The notes under the pieces were generated by a model. The model was not told the origin of the DNA and made no database searches. It saw only the letters and a list, made by a program, of their open reading frames with translations. DNA of 27,953 nt from NCBI GenBank assembly GCA_003854995.1, contig RQOI01000012.1, forward strand, positions 1-27,953, given 5' to 3'. The DNA comes from Candidatus Zhuqueibacterota bacterium (GTDB lineage: Bacteria; Zhuqueibacterota; Zhuqueibacteria; Residuimicrobiales; Krinioviventaceae). The translations under genes and the position numbers were made by a program. This document shows, piece by piece, positions 17,227 to 24,879 of the stretch. Position 1 is the stretch's first letter; each line of letters begins with the position of its first letter.

Positions 17227-19248
17227 ATGATAAGAATTGATTTTAATCGTCTCCTGGCGATGATCATGCTGCTCTGCACTGGCCTGCCGGCAGCCACTGT
17301 CTCATCCCCGGATGGAAAAATAGCCGTCACTCTGGAGATCAAAGAGAATCTCGAACCCTATCCGGTCGGAGAACGGCTCTACTACTCGGTGAAAAAAGAC
17401 GGCCAGGCGATCCTGCTCGATTCGCCCTTTCGTCTCGATTTCAAGGATATGCCATCGTTCGCCAAAGGCTTGACCATCAGCGAGCAGAGGAGCAGCTCGA
17501 CGGACGAGACATGGTCGACACCCTTCGGCGCCCAGCGCACGATCGTCAACAGCTATAACGAGATCAGCCTCGTGCTGCACGAGACAGCAGCGCCGCATCG
17601 CGCGATCACCTTCACCGTCCGGGCATTCGATGACGGCGTGGCGTTCCGCTACGGCATTCCCGAGCAGAAAGGGCTCACCAATTTCAGCATCACCCGGGAG
17701 TCGAGCGAATTCCATTTCCCTCTTGATCCGACCTGCTGGATCGGTCATTATCCCTCTTTTCGCGGCCACCAGGAGACTGAATACAACGAGATGAATTTGA
17801 GCCAATCAAAGCCCGGCCAAATCATCGCCTGTCCCCTGCTGGCGCAGCTGCCGAGTTGCTGGGTGGCATTGACCGAAGCCAATCTGATCGATTGGGCGGG
17901 CGTTTATTACACTCGCCACAGCACCATCCCGACGGCCGTCGTCACCCTGCTCTCACCCAGGATCGATCAAGCGGACGTGGCCGTGATATCAGCAGCGCCG
18001 CGCGTCTCACCCTGGCGCGTCATCATGATCGGTGATAGACCGGGTGATTTGATCGAATCCAACATCATTCTCAACCTTTCGGAGCCCCTGGCCATCGATG
18101 ATCCATCCTGGATCACGCCCGGCATTTCGGCGTGGGATCGCTGGTGGGCTGGGAGCTATGCGCCCGATTTCGACGGCGACATGGGCGTCAACAACGAGTC
18201 AATGAAATACTATATTGACTTTTCGGCTGAGATGGGCTGGGAATACCAGCTGGTGGACTGGGAGTGGTACGGTCCGCCGTTCGATCCGAACGAGCCATCT
18301 GGCGCTGCCGGCAATCCGGCCGCTGATTTGACCAAATCCATCCCCGCCATCGATATTCCGGAACTCGTGCGCTATGCCGGCAAAAAGGGCGTGAAAATCC
18401 TGGTCTGGCTCGAGTGGGAGAATGCCGATCGGCAGATGGAGGTGGCTTTTCCGCTGTACGAAAAATGGGGCGTGGCCGGCGTCAAAGTCGATTTCATGGC
18501 GCGCGACGATCAGTACGTGGTCAACTTTTATCATCGTCTCGTCAAACTGGCCGCCGAGCATCACCTCACAGTGGATTTCCACGGCGCCTACAAACCGACC
18601 GGCCTTCGTCGCGCCTATCCAAACCTGCTGACGCGCGAAGGTGTTCTCGGCAATGAATACAGCAAGTGGAGCGATCGGATCACACCGACGCACGACTGTG
18701 TGCTGCCTTTCACCCGCATGCTGTGCGGCCCAATGGACTATACGCCGGGCGGTTTTCGCAACAGAACGCCCGCCACCTTTCGGATCGTCGGCGGCGATGC
18801 GCCCGGGCCATTTGTCATGAGCACGCGCGCCCACCAGCTGGCGCAGTTTGTCGTCTATGAGAGTCCGCTGCAGGTGGCCTGCGATTCGCCCTATAACTAT
18901 CGCGTCTCGCCCGCCGGCACGGAATTTTTAAAGGTCGTCCCGACCGTTTGGGATGACACCAAGGTTCTCGATGGTTATCCCGGCGACTTTATCATCATCG
19001 CGCGCAAGAGCGGCGCAGAGTGGACCATCGGCGGCCTCACCAATGAGGAGAGCCGGACCCTGGACATTGCCCTCGATTTTCTCGGCGCCGGGACTTTTAC
19101 AGCAAAAATCTATGCAGACCCGGAAGAAGCGGCGGATTATCCGGATCGACTCGACGTCTCGGAAAAAGTGGTGACCGCCAGGGATCGTCTGACCCTGACG
19201 ATGGCCGGCAGCGGCGGCGTGGCCATCCACTTCATTAGGCTGCAATGA
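17227..19248 (+). CDS. GH97-family glycoside hydrolase, retaining type
   Basis: Exported alpha-glycosidase, 673 residues, with a signal peptide ending near LPAA. Domains: N-terminal beta-sandwich (about 25-285), catalytic (beta/alpha)8 barrel (about 290-565; ISAWDRWWAGSY through VKVDFMARDDQ) and C-terminal beta domain (about 570-673). In the retaining alpha-galactosidase BT1871 the nucleophile is Asp415 and the acid/base Glu470. Here Asp422 in VKVDF and Glu477 in LGNEY have the same 55-residue spacing. This favours the retaining, alpha-galactosidase-like branch over the inverting SusB alpha-glucosidase branch; substrate identity is inference. It sits 69 bases after the GH127-like gene; a small hairpin with the stem GCCGC/GCGGC (17161-17180) lies in that gap without a T-run. 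Confidence 0.87.
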   Translation: MIRIDFNRLLAMIMLLCTGLPAATVSSPDGKIAVTLEIKENLEPYPVGERLYYSVKKDGQAILLDSPFRLDFKDMPSFAKGLTISEQRSSSTDETWSTPFGAQRTIVNSYNEISLVLHETAAPHRAITFTVRAFDDGVAFRYGIPEQKGLTNFSITRESSEFHFPLDPTCWIGHYPSFRGHQETEYNEMNLSQSKPGQIIACPLLAQLPSCWVALTEANLIDWAGVYYTRHSTIPTAVVTLLSPRIDQADVAVISAAPRVSPWRVIMIGDRPGDLIESNIILNLSEPLAIDDPSWITPGISAWDRWWAGSYAPDFDGDMGVNNESMKYYIDFSAEMGWEYQLVDWEWYGPPFDPNEPSGAAGNPAADLTKSIPAIDIPELVRYAGKKGVKILVWLEWENADRQMEVAFPLYEKWGVAGVKVDFMARDDQYVVNFYHRLVKLAAEHHLTVDFHGAYKPTGLRRAYPNLLTREGVLGNEYSKWSDRITPTHDCVLPFTRMLCGPMDYTPGGFRNRTPATFRIVGGDAPGPFVMSTRAHQLAQFVVYESPLQVACDSPYNYRVSPAGTEFLKVVPTVWDDTKVLDGYPGDFIIIARKSGAEWTIGGLTNEESRTLDIALDFLGAGTFTAKIYADPEEAADYPDRLDVSEKVVTARDRLTLTMAGSGGVAIHFIRLQ

Positions 19249-19387
19249 TCGTATTGGCGTCTCGATTCAAGTTTTTCTGAATAAACCAGGTTAACAGTGG
19301 TTCAACCGCATAATGCGTACTTTTAACCGCCGAAAAAGACGGAGCAATTTGACGGGTGCAGTAATTGTCAGATCCATCCCGAGGGGG

Positions 19388-19481
19388 CTTTGCCCCTACA
19401 GGTCATCAGTTCTGTAGGGGCGAAGCGCCATCAGGATGACTCCTGATCATTCCATCAATATTAAAATGGGGCGCTTCGCCC
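19388..19481. repeat. compact inverted-repeat element (MITE/REP-like)
   Basis: Left arm 19388-19401 and right arm 19412-19425 are near-perfect inverted copies (13 of 14 positions; the odd pair is a G-T wobble) around a 10-base loop. A second hairpin, ATCAGG (19430-19435) with CCTGAT (19442-19447), follows. A third, GGGCG/CGCCC (19469-19481), carries the reverse complement of the GGCGAAGCGCC block at about 19420-19430. The nested arms can fold as a clover. By analogy with small palindromic elements it is probably dispersed in the genome; it may also act as a two-way transcription stop between converging genes. Confidence 0.6.
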
Positions 19482-19535
19482 GAATGACGTGGCTATACCT
19501 GAGTGACAAATTCACTCGGAAATTGACATCTGTTG

Positions 19536-19594
19536 TGTGAAGTGTCTGGGAAAAAGCCAATCTTTTTGTGAGGCGTCTGCGAAAAAGCCAATCT
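19536..19594. repeat. 28-base tandem duplication, two copies
   Basis: Copies at 19536-19563 and 19567-19594 (period 31) agree at 25 of 28 positions, both ending in GAAAAAGCCAATCT or its close variant. It lies just downstream of the metF stop codon. Function unknown; it may be the remnant of a longer repeat array. Confidence 0.7.
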
Positions 19595-19607
19595 AACAAG
19601 CAGACGA

Positions 19608-20498
19608 TTACAGCAAAAACTGTTCGGAGCTCCTCACCCCTAAGGATTCATAAATTTGAATCGTCGCTTTTGACTTGTTTAAAGTGAAAAAATGGATGCC
19701 GCGGACATCATTGTCGAGCAGATCGCGAACCTGTTCGCTGGCCCAATGGACGCCGGCCTTGGCGACATAGTCGTCTGAATCGGCGCGAGAGATGAGTTTC
19801 AAGAGCCGGGCCGGCAGCCGCGCCCCGGCGGCCAGCTCAACCATCCGATACATGCCCTTTTTCGTCAAGATCGGCATGATGCCGGCGAGGATAGGAACGT
19901 GGATGCCGGCGATCTCACAACGTTCACAGAAATCGTAAAAATCGCGGTTGTCGAAGAACAACTGGGTGATGATATAATCGGCGCCGGCATCGACCTTGGC
20001 CTTCAAATGATCAATTTCCAGCAATCGGTTTGGCGTTGCCGGATGCCCTTCCGGAAAACCGGCGACGCCAACGGAGATGGCAGGATGTTGTCGTTTGATG
20101 AACCGGACGAGATCTCCGGCATAACGAAAGCCATCCGGTTGCAGCCGCCAGTCCGGCATATCCTTTGGCGGATCGCCGCCAAGAGCCAAGATATTCAGAA
20201 CGTCATTTTTGACATAGCGATCGAGGATGCCGGAGATCTCGTCTTGCGAGGAACCGACGCAGGTTAAATGCGCGACGGCCGTGAGATTGGTCTCTTTCTG
20301 TATTCGCATGACCAGATCGTGCGTTCGATCCCGGGTCGAGCCGCCGGCGCCATAAGTGACGCTCACCCATGCGGGCTTGAGCGGCATGAGATCAGCTATG
20401 CTGTGAAAAAGATTATCCCAGCCGTCGTCTGTCCGGGGCGGAAAAAATTCAAAGCTGAATGAGATCGGTGTCGAGTTCAGTATATCTTTGACCGTCAT
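19608..20498 (-). CDS. metF: 5,10-methylenetetrahydrofolate reductase
   Basis: Flavoenzyme reducing methylene-tetrahydrofolate to 5-methyl-tetrahydrofolate, the methyl donor for methionine synthesis. The 296 residues match MetF throughout: SFEFFPPRT with the catalytic Glu17, TYGAGGSTR, NILALGGDPP (flavin and folate contacts), GVAGFPEGHP, ADYIITQLFFDN and PILAGIMPI. Length is normal. Two ATG codons compete. The one at 20498 has GGGA at suitable spacing; the one at 20510 (four residues longer) has none and lies ten bases after an intrinsic-terminator T-run. It follows the small membrane protein gene on the same strand but is separated from it by that terminator, so it may be independently or conditionally expressed. 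Confidence 0.93.
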   Translation of the reverse strand: MTVKDILNSTPISFSFEFFPPRTDDGWDNLFHSIADLMPLKPAWVSVTYGAGGSTRDRTHDLVMRIQKETNLTAVAHLTCVGSSQDEISGILDRYVKNDVLNILALGGDPPKDMPDWRLQPDGFRYAGDLVRFIKRQHPAISVGVAGFPEGHPATPNRLLEIDHLKAKVDAGADYIITQLFFDNRDFYDFCERCEIAGIHVPILAGIMPILTKKGMYRMVELAAGARLPARLLKLISRADSDDYVAKAGVHWASEQVRDLLDNDVRGIHFFTLNKSKATIQIYESLGVRSSEQFLL

Positions 20499-20514
20499 TC
20501 GTATTCCCATGCGT

Positions 20515-20548
20515 GCAGGAAAAAATCGCTCCGCCGGGGCGGAGCGAT
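20515..20548 (-). terminator. intrinsic terminator or attenuator directly upstream of metF
   Basis: On the minus strand an 11-bp perfect stem (ATCGCTCCGCC with GGCGGAGCGAT, 20548-20525) with a two-base loop is followed at once by six Ts (20525-20520, partly shared with the stem foot). It is a textbook intrinsic terminator for the small membrane-protein gene, yet it ends only about ten bases before the first metF ATG. Confidence 0.8.
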
Positions 20549-20576
20549 CACAGGTTGGAGCTTTTTCGTCAATGCG

Positions 20577-20816
20577 TCAAGCCTTCACTTCTGCCGCAAG
20601 ACCGCGAGTTTTCAGCTGCTTCAGGAAGCGCCTGATGCCAAGCCAGCCGAGTATCCAGGAAACGATTGTGACAGCCAGAAAGATGATGATGTTCAATGTA
20701 TCCTGTTGCCCGAATGGCCACCAGGGGATCAGACGGATGAGCCAGCCCCAGATAGCCGGGAACGCAAAAAATATTGCGATCTGCACAAGATACAGAATGA
20801 TCTCTTTCAGATTCAT
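20577..20816 (-). CDS. small two-helix membrane protein
   Basis: A 79-residue protein of unknown function. It has two hydrophobic segments, about 5-30 (IILYLVQIAIFFAFPAIWGWLI) and about 41-62 (LNIIIFLAVTIVSWILGWLGI), and a basic C-terminal end (RRFLKQLKTRG). It is placed between argH and metF on the same strand, 39 bases after the argH stop. GGAGG lies about seven bases before the ATG, so it looks translated. A strong intrinsic terminator follows its stop codon, making it the last gene of the argG-argH transcript. Nothing ties it to arginine synthesis beyond position. Confidence 0.7.
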   Translation of the reverse strand: MNLKEIILYLVQIAIFFAFPAIWGWLIRLIPWWPFGQQDTLNIIIFLAVTIVSWILGWLGIRRFLKQLKTRGLAAEVKA

Positions 20817-20855
20817 GAGACGTCCTCCAAGGTTAGTGAATGGATTTTTTTCGGC

Positions 20856-22235
20856 TTAAAGCTCTAACAATTCTTGCGCGCGATTTATTTGCGTTTCGAC
20901 CGATTTTTTTCCCGTACCGCCGATTATTTCTCGTTTGCGCAGGGATGCCTGCGGATCAAAAAGCGAATAGACGTCCGGCTCGAAGAGCGTCGACTGCTTC
21001 CTGTAGATATCTATGGACAGGCTCTGCAGGGTTTGCCCCTGGCGCTCCGCCAAAGCGACCAGGCTGCCCACGATGCCATGCGCCTGTCGGAAAGGCAGGC
21101 CCTTGCGAACAAGATAGTCGGCCACATCGGTCGCATAGAGCGCGGGATCGAGCGCCTTTCGCATGTTTTCCGGATAAACAATCAATGTGTGAACGACACC
21201 GGCAAAGATGAGCGCCGAATCGATGGTCTGTTGCAGGGAATCAAAGATGGGTTCCTTGTCTTCCTGCAGATCGCGGACATATGCCGTAGGCGCACCTTTC
21301 AGCAGACAGAGGCCAATGACCTGATTGCCGATGACGCGAGCCGACTTGCCGCGGATCAATTCGAGCGAATCGGGATTGCGTTTTTGCGGCATCATGCTGC
21401 TGCCGGTGGCATACCTTTCGTCCACTTCCATGAATCGATAACCTTCGGAAGACCAGATGATGAAATCTTCCGCCGCTCTGCTGAGGTGCACCATGATCTG
21501 CGAACAGCAGTATAAATGCTCGTTGACAAAATCGCGGTCCGCTGTCGCATCGTAGCTGTTTTCGGTCGGCGCCGCAAAGCCGAGCGCAGCGGCGAGGGCG
21601 TGTCGATCAACAGCAAATGCAGCGCCGGCGAGGGCGCCCGATCCCAACGGCATTGTGTTGCAGCGCGTTTGGGTGTCTTTTAGACGCTGGCGATCCCGCT
21701 CCAGTTGAAAGAATAGAGCGAGCAGATAGTGCGCAAAAGAGATGGGCTGCGCCTGACGCATATGCGTCTGGCCCGGCATCACTGTGTCAATGTGGTTCGC
21801 AGCGGTTTCGACCAGCGCGCTTTGCAGCGAATGAACCGCCCGCTGCAGCGCCTGATTGTGGTCGCGCAGATAGAGCTTCAGGTCGGTGACGACCTGATCA
21901 TTCCGACTTCTGCCGGTGTGGATTTTCGCTCCAGCTTCACCGCAGCGATCGATCAGCCAGCGCTCGTTCGCCGAGTGAATATCTTCGACTCCGGCCGGGA
22001 ACGACAGGGCGTTGGCGTGAAAGTCGTGCTGGATGCTGTCGAGCGCCGCGCAGATGTCATCTTTTTCCGCGGCCGTATAGATGCCGACGGCGGCGAGCGC
22101 CTGAGCCCACGCTTTGTTCACAGCAATATCGGCATCGAACAGCTTTTGATCAAAAGGCAGTGATGTACTGAATTGTTCCATCAGGGCATCGGTCTTGCGT
22201 TCAAATCGATTGCTCCAGATTTTATCAGCAGACAT
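20856..22235 (-). CDS. argH: argininosuccinate lyase
   Basis: Last enzyme of arginine synthesis: splits argininosuccinate into arginine and fumarate in the cytoplasm. The 459-residue protein has the usual length and all superfamily signatures: HTGRSRNDQ (106-114), GQTHMRQAQP with His158, TADRDFVNEH, and the GSSMMPQKRNPD loop (278-289) with the catalytic serine. The start follows the argG stop by two bases (TGA-TA-ATG), so translation is probably coupled to argG; a GGGA within the end of argG can serve as ribosome site. No unusual residue is seen. Confidence 0.97.
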   Translation of the reverse strand: MSADKIWSNRFERKTDALMEQFSTSLPFDQKLFDADIAVNKAWAQALAAVGIYTAAEKDDICAALDSIQHDFHANALSFPAGVEDIHSANERWLIDRCGEAGAKIHTGRSRNDQVVTDLKLYLRDHNQALQRAVHSLQSALVETAANHIDTVMPGQTHMRQAQPISFAHYLLALFFQLERDRQRLKDTQTRCNTMPLGSGALAGAAFAVDRHALAAALGFAAPTENSYDATADRDFVNEHLYCCSQIMVHLSRAAEDFIIWSSEGYRFMEVDERYATGSSMMPQKRNPDSLELIRGKSARVIGNQVIGLCLLKGAPTAYVRDLQEDKEPIFDSLQQTIDSALIFAGVVHTLIVYPENMRKALDPALYATDVADYLVRKGLPFRQAHGIVGSLVALAERQGQTLQSLSIDIYRKQSTLFEPDVYSLFDPQASLRKREIIGGTGKKSVETQINRAQELLEL

Positions 22236-22237
22236 TA

Positions 22238-23491
22238 TCAGTCCCGTTTGAAAATGCTGTAATCGGGTTCCTCATAAGAGCTCTCCTTCCCCCAATCGAT
22301 CTTGACCAGCGAACGAACTTTGAGCGGCAAACCAAAGAGGTTGATGAAGCCTTTGGCATCGGCTTGATCATAGACATCCTCTTTGCCGAACGTCGCCAGC
22401 TCTTCCCGGTATAACGAATAGGGGGATTTGCGGCCTGCGATGATGATATTGCCCTTGAATAATCGCAGTCGCACCGTGCCGGTCACGTTCTGCTGCGTCG
22501 ATTCGACAAAGGCATCCAGCGCTTCGCGCAAGGGCGTGAACCAGGCGCCGTTATAAACCAGCTCGGCATATTTCGGCGACAGCATATCTTTCATCGTCAT
22601 CGTATCTCGGTCCAGCACCAGATTCTCTATTTCCCGGTGGGCGGCATAGAGCAGAGTGCCGCCGGGCGTCTCGTAGACGCCGCGCGACTTCATGCCGACA
22701 AGCCGATTCTCGACAATATCGACGCGGCCGATCGCATGCTTTCCGCCCACTTCGTTCAGCGCGCTGAGCAGCGCCACGCCGTCCATTCGTCTCCCGTTCA
22801 AGGAAACCGGCACGCCCTTTTCAAAGCCAATCTGGATGAGTTCCGGCTCGTCCGGCGCTGCCATGGGCGACCGCGTCAGGACAAACATGTCGTCTTTCGG
22901 CGCATTCCACGGATCTTCAAGATCGCCGCCCTCATGACTGATGTGCCAGATGTTTCGATCATTGCTGTAAATCTTGTCTCGTCGCACAGCGATTGGAATA
23001 TTCTTCTTTTCAGCATAGGCAATGGCATCTTCGCGCGAGCGGATTTCCCATTCGCGCCACGGGGCGATCACCCTCAGCTTCGGATTGAAGGCCTTGTACG
23101 TCAGCTCGAACCGCACCTGGTCATTGCCCTTGCCGGTGCAACCATGCGCGACAGCATCCGCGCCCTCTGCCTCAGCGATCTCGATCTGCCGCTTGGCGAT
23201 GAGAGGACGAGCGAACGATGTTCCCAGCAGATACTGTCCTTCATAAATTGCGCGCGCCTTGAGCGTCGGCCAGATATACTCTTCAACAAAAGTTTTGCGC
23301 AGGTCTTCAACGTAGCATTTGCTCGCGCCCGTAGCCAGGGCCTTCTCTTCCAGTCCGTCGAGTTCTTTTCCCTGTCCGACATCTGCGGCCATGGCAATGA
23401 CATCGCAGTCATAATTTTCTTTCAGCCAGGGGATGATGATGGAGGTGTCCAGACCACCTGAATAAGCCAATACGACCTTGTTCACTTTCAT
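22238..23491 (-). CDS. argG: argininosuccinate synthase
   Basis: ATP-dependent condensation of citrulline with aspartate, giving argininosuccinate. The 417-residue protein shows the N-type ATP pyrophosphatase loop AYSGGLDTS (9-17), HGCTGKGNDQVRFE, and the APWREWEI and SREDAIAYA segments of class I ArgG. The frame stays open a further 58 codons upstream. The start at 23491 is chosen because AGGAG lies seven bases before it, because homologues begin at the MKVNKVVLAYSGG segment, and because the upstream codons run through an intrinsic-terminator hairpin. It is the first gene of argG-argH-small membrane protein. A strong promoter and a terminator lie in the 190-base leader, suggesting attenuation. 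Confidence 0.97.
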   Translation of the reverse strand: MKVNKVVLAYSGGLDTSIIIPWLKENYDCDVIAMAADVGQGKELDGLEEKALATGASKCYVEDLRKTFVEEYIWPTLKARAIYEGQYLLGTSFARPLIAKRQIEIAEAEGADAVAHGCTGKGNDQVRFELTYKAFNPKLRVIAPWREWEIRSREDAIAYAEKKNIPIAVRRDKIYSNDRNIWHISHEGGDLEDPWNAPKDDMFVLTRSPMAAPDEPELIQIGFEKGVPVSLNGRRMDGVALLSALNEVGGKHAIGRVDIVENRLVGMKSRGVYETPGGTLLYAAHREIENLVLDRDTMTMKDMLSPKYAELVYNGAWFTPLREALDAFVESTQQNVTGTVRLRLFKGNIIIAGRKSPYSLYREELATFGKEDVYDQADAKGFINLFGLPLKVRSLVKIDWGKESSYEEPDYSIFKRD

Positions 23492-23680
23492 TTTATGCTC
23501 CTGATGTGAGATGACCGGAAAGTATTCGGTGAGAAACTTACGGAAAATGGACACCTTTTTCAAGCGGTAATATAAAAAAGGCGCCATCCTTTTGGACAGC
23601 GCCTTTAAATGGATCACGCTCTTCACTCCCACGGCGCCACAGCCACCCATCGTAGCGCAACCCATTCCCCGTCTCGCACA
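23492..23680 (-). promoter_or_regulatory. argG leader, probable transcription attenuator
   Basis: The predicted transcript start is near 23680, giving a leader of about 190 bases before the ATG at 23491. It contains the terminator at 23606-23574. Upstream, GGCGCC (23638-23633) can pair with the 5' terminator arm (GGCGCT), offering a competing antiterminator. I recognise no known riboswitch, and no Arg-rich leader peptide is apparent. An alternative is a separate small RNA of about 105 bases ending at the terminator. Together with the promoter and AT-rich DNA upstream of it, this fills the gap of about 390 bases between argG and the creatininase-family gene. Confidence 0.5.
23574..23606 (-). 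terminator. intrinsic terminator inside the argG leader
   Basis: On the minus strand an AAAGGCGC arm (23606-23599) pairs with GCGCCTTT (23584-23577). The inner GTCC/GGAT pairs and two G-T wobbles extend it to about 13 bp around an AAAA loop, and a run of six Ts follows (23579-23574). It lies about 75-105 bases downstream of the argG promoter and about 85 bases before the argG start, so it must be overcome for expression. Confidence 0.75.
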
Positions 23681-23686
23681 CCATAT

Positions 23687-23715
23687 ATCATAACAAATGA
23701 AGTGCCAAATGTCAA
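23687..23715 (-). promoter_or_regulatory. consensus sigma-70 promoter for argG
   Basis: On the minus strand a perfect TTGACA (23715-23710) and TATGAT (23692-23687) are spaced by exactly 17 bases, with AT-rich DNA upstream that could act as an UP element. This is the best promoter match in the window. Confidence 0.75.
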
Positions 23716-23884
23716 TATATAGTTATTTAATCTCGGGCCCCCCTGAATTGCTAATTTATTGAATATTTTGGAATTAAAAGATATTACTATGGCCGCATTT
23801 TGTCCGAAAATCAGGCTGTCGTCGAGCCGGTTTACAAATTGGTAGTTGGTCGGTTGTCTGATTACATATCTGTCAGGCATTGTA

Positions 23885-24703
23885 TCACACGGATACACCC
23901 ATATTCTGCGCAGCCCGCGCGACGAGATCGCTGAATTGTCGTTGCACCCTTAAGGCCGCATCATCGTTCTTGACAGTTGCAATGACCTCCGCCAGACGAT
24001 CGACGATCTTGGTCGCCGCTCTTTTTCCGACCTGTGCGGTGGCGTATGCCGCTTCGCCGGCATAGTGAGTCGGGTAATTGGCATAAAAGTCAACCGCTGT
24101 TTTGACCTGTTTGTCTTGCAGCGCCTGCAAGCAATGGGTCGGATGTCCGACTTGTTTTGCCGGCACCTTACGCATGTCAACCAATTCAGGATAAAGATGG
24201 AGCATCAAGGAGGTCTCCCATTCATCCGCATGGCCGCCAAACGCTGACTGACAATAGGTGGCGATGACATCCTCCACCTCCCAGTCAAATTTTGGTAGAT
24301 AGAGCGCATAGTCGCGCGGCTGGCGAGCCAGATGGTTTTGCAGAAACAGTCCGGCGATGTTGCGATTGCCGCCATGAAAATTGTACAGGATGATCTTTTT
24401 AAAGCCATTGCGCGCAATTTCGTCAAAGAGGTGTTCGACAATTTCGATGGTCATTTTCGCATCAAAAACAACAGCACCCGGCTGGGCTGCGGCCGAAGCG
24501 ACCATCATATAGTGCTGCGGCGGGAAAACGAGGGCGGCTTCTTTCTCAGCCGCCAGGCAGGCTAGTTTATAGGCCAACAGACTGTCCGTACCTAGCGGCA
24601 AATGCTCCGAGTGTTTCTCCAGGCAGCCCAGTGGCACTATGCAGACGTTGCTTTTATCCCGCATGTTCGCGAGTTCGCTCGCCGAAATCTTGATCCATTC
24701 CAT
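23885..24703 (-). CDS. creatininase-family amidohydrolase
   Basis: Metal-dependent hydrolase of the creatininase superfamily, which includes creatininase, FAPy deformylase ArfB and the mycofactocin peptidase MftE. In the 272-residue protein the metal site reads GCLEKHSEHLPLGTD with Glu29, His31 and Asp40; the spacing is the same as Glu34, His36 and Asp45 of creatininase. HGGN follows at 110-113 and GGHADEWETS at 156-165. The start at 24703 has AAGGAA about eight bases upstream; an ATG nine codons earlier would add a polar, basic N-terminus and is less likely. It stands alone, divergent from the membrane-protein gene. The substrate cannot be inferred from its neighbours. Confidence 0.85.
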   Translation of the reverse strand: MEWIKISASELANMRDKSNVCIVPLGCLEKHSEHLPLGTDSLLAYKLACLAAEKEAALVFPPQHYMMVASAAAQPGAVVFDAKMTIEIVEHLFDEIARNGFKKIILYNFHGGNRNIAGLFLQNHLARQPRDYALYLPKFDWEVEDVIATYCQSAFGGHADEWETSLMLHLYPELVDMRKVPAKQVGHPTHCLQALQDKQVKTAVDFYANYPTHYAGEAAYATAQVGKRAATKIVDRLAEVIATVKNDDAALRVQRQFSDLVARAAQNMGVSV

Positions 24704-24879
24704 GCATTTTTTCCTTTCTTTTAGTTGCATCTTGCAAAAATTTAGACAATATTAAGCAAAGATGAAATGAGAGAATGCACGGACGAGCTGAATATCCGAC
24801 GTTCACTCGTTTATAAAATGGAAACAATTGCACCAATTCTCGTATCAAGCAGAGAACCGCAATAAACGTGAGGCGCCTC

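Larger units (their letters stand above)
19249..19607. other. gene-free convergent gap with repeat structures
   Basis: This 359-base stretch separates the converging GH97 and metF genes. I see no credible coding region. It holds a compact inverted-repeat element (19388-19481) and a 28-base tandem duplication (19536-19594), listed separately. No transposase remnant or clear T-tailed terminator is seen. Confidence 0.7.

Noticed and set aside
23492..23665. N-terminal extension of ArgG by 58 residues
   Set aside because: It runs through the intrinsic terminator, begins close to the predicted transcript start, and homologues start at MKVNKVVLAYSGG with a good ribosome site.
23623..23898. A 91-codon minus-strand reading frame between argG and the creatininase-family gene
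   Set aside because: It contains the consensus argG promoter, overlaps the end of the upstream gene by 14 bases, has no ribosome site and resembles nothing known.
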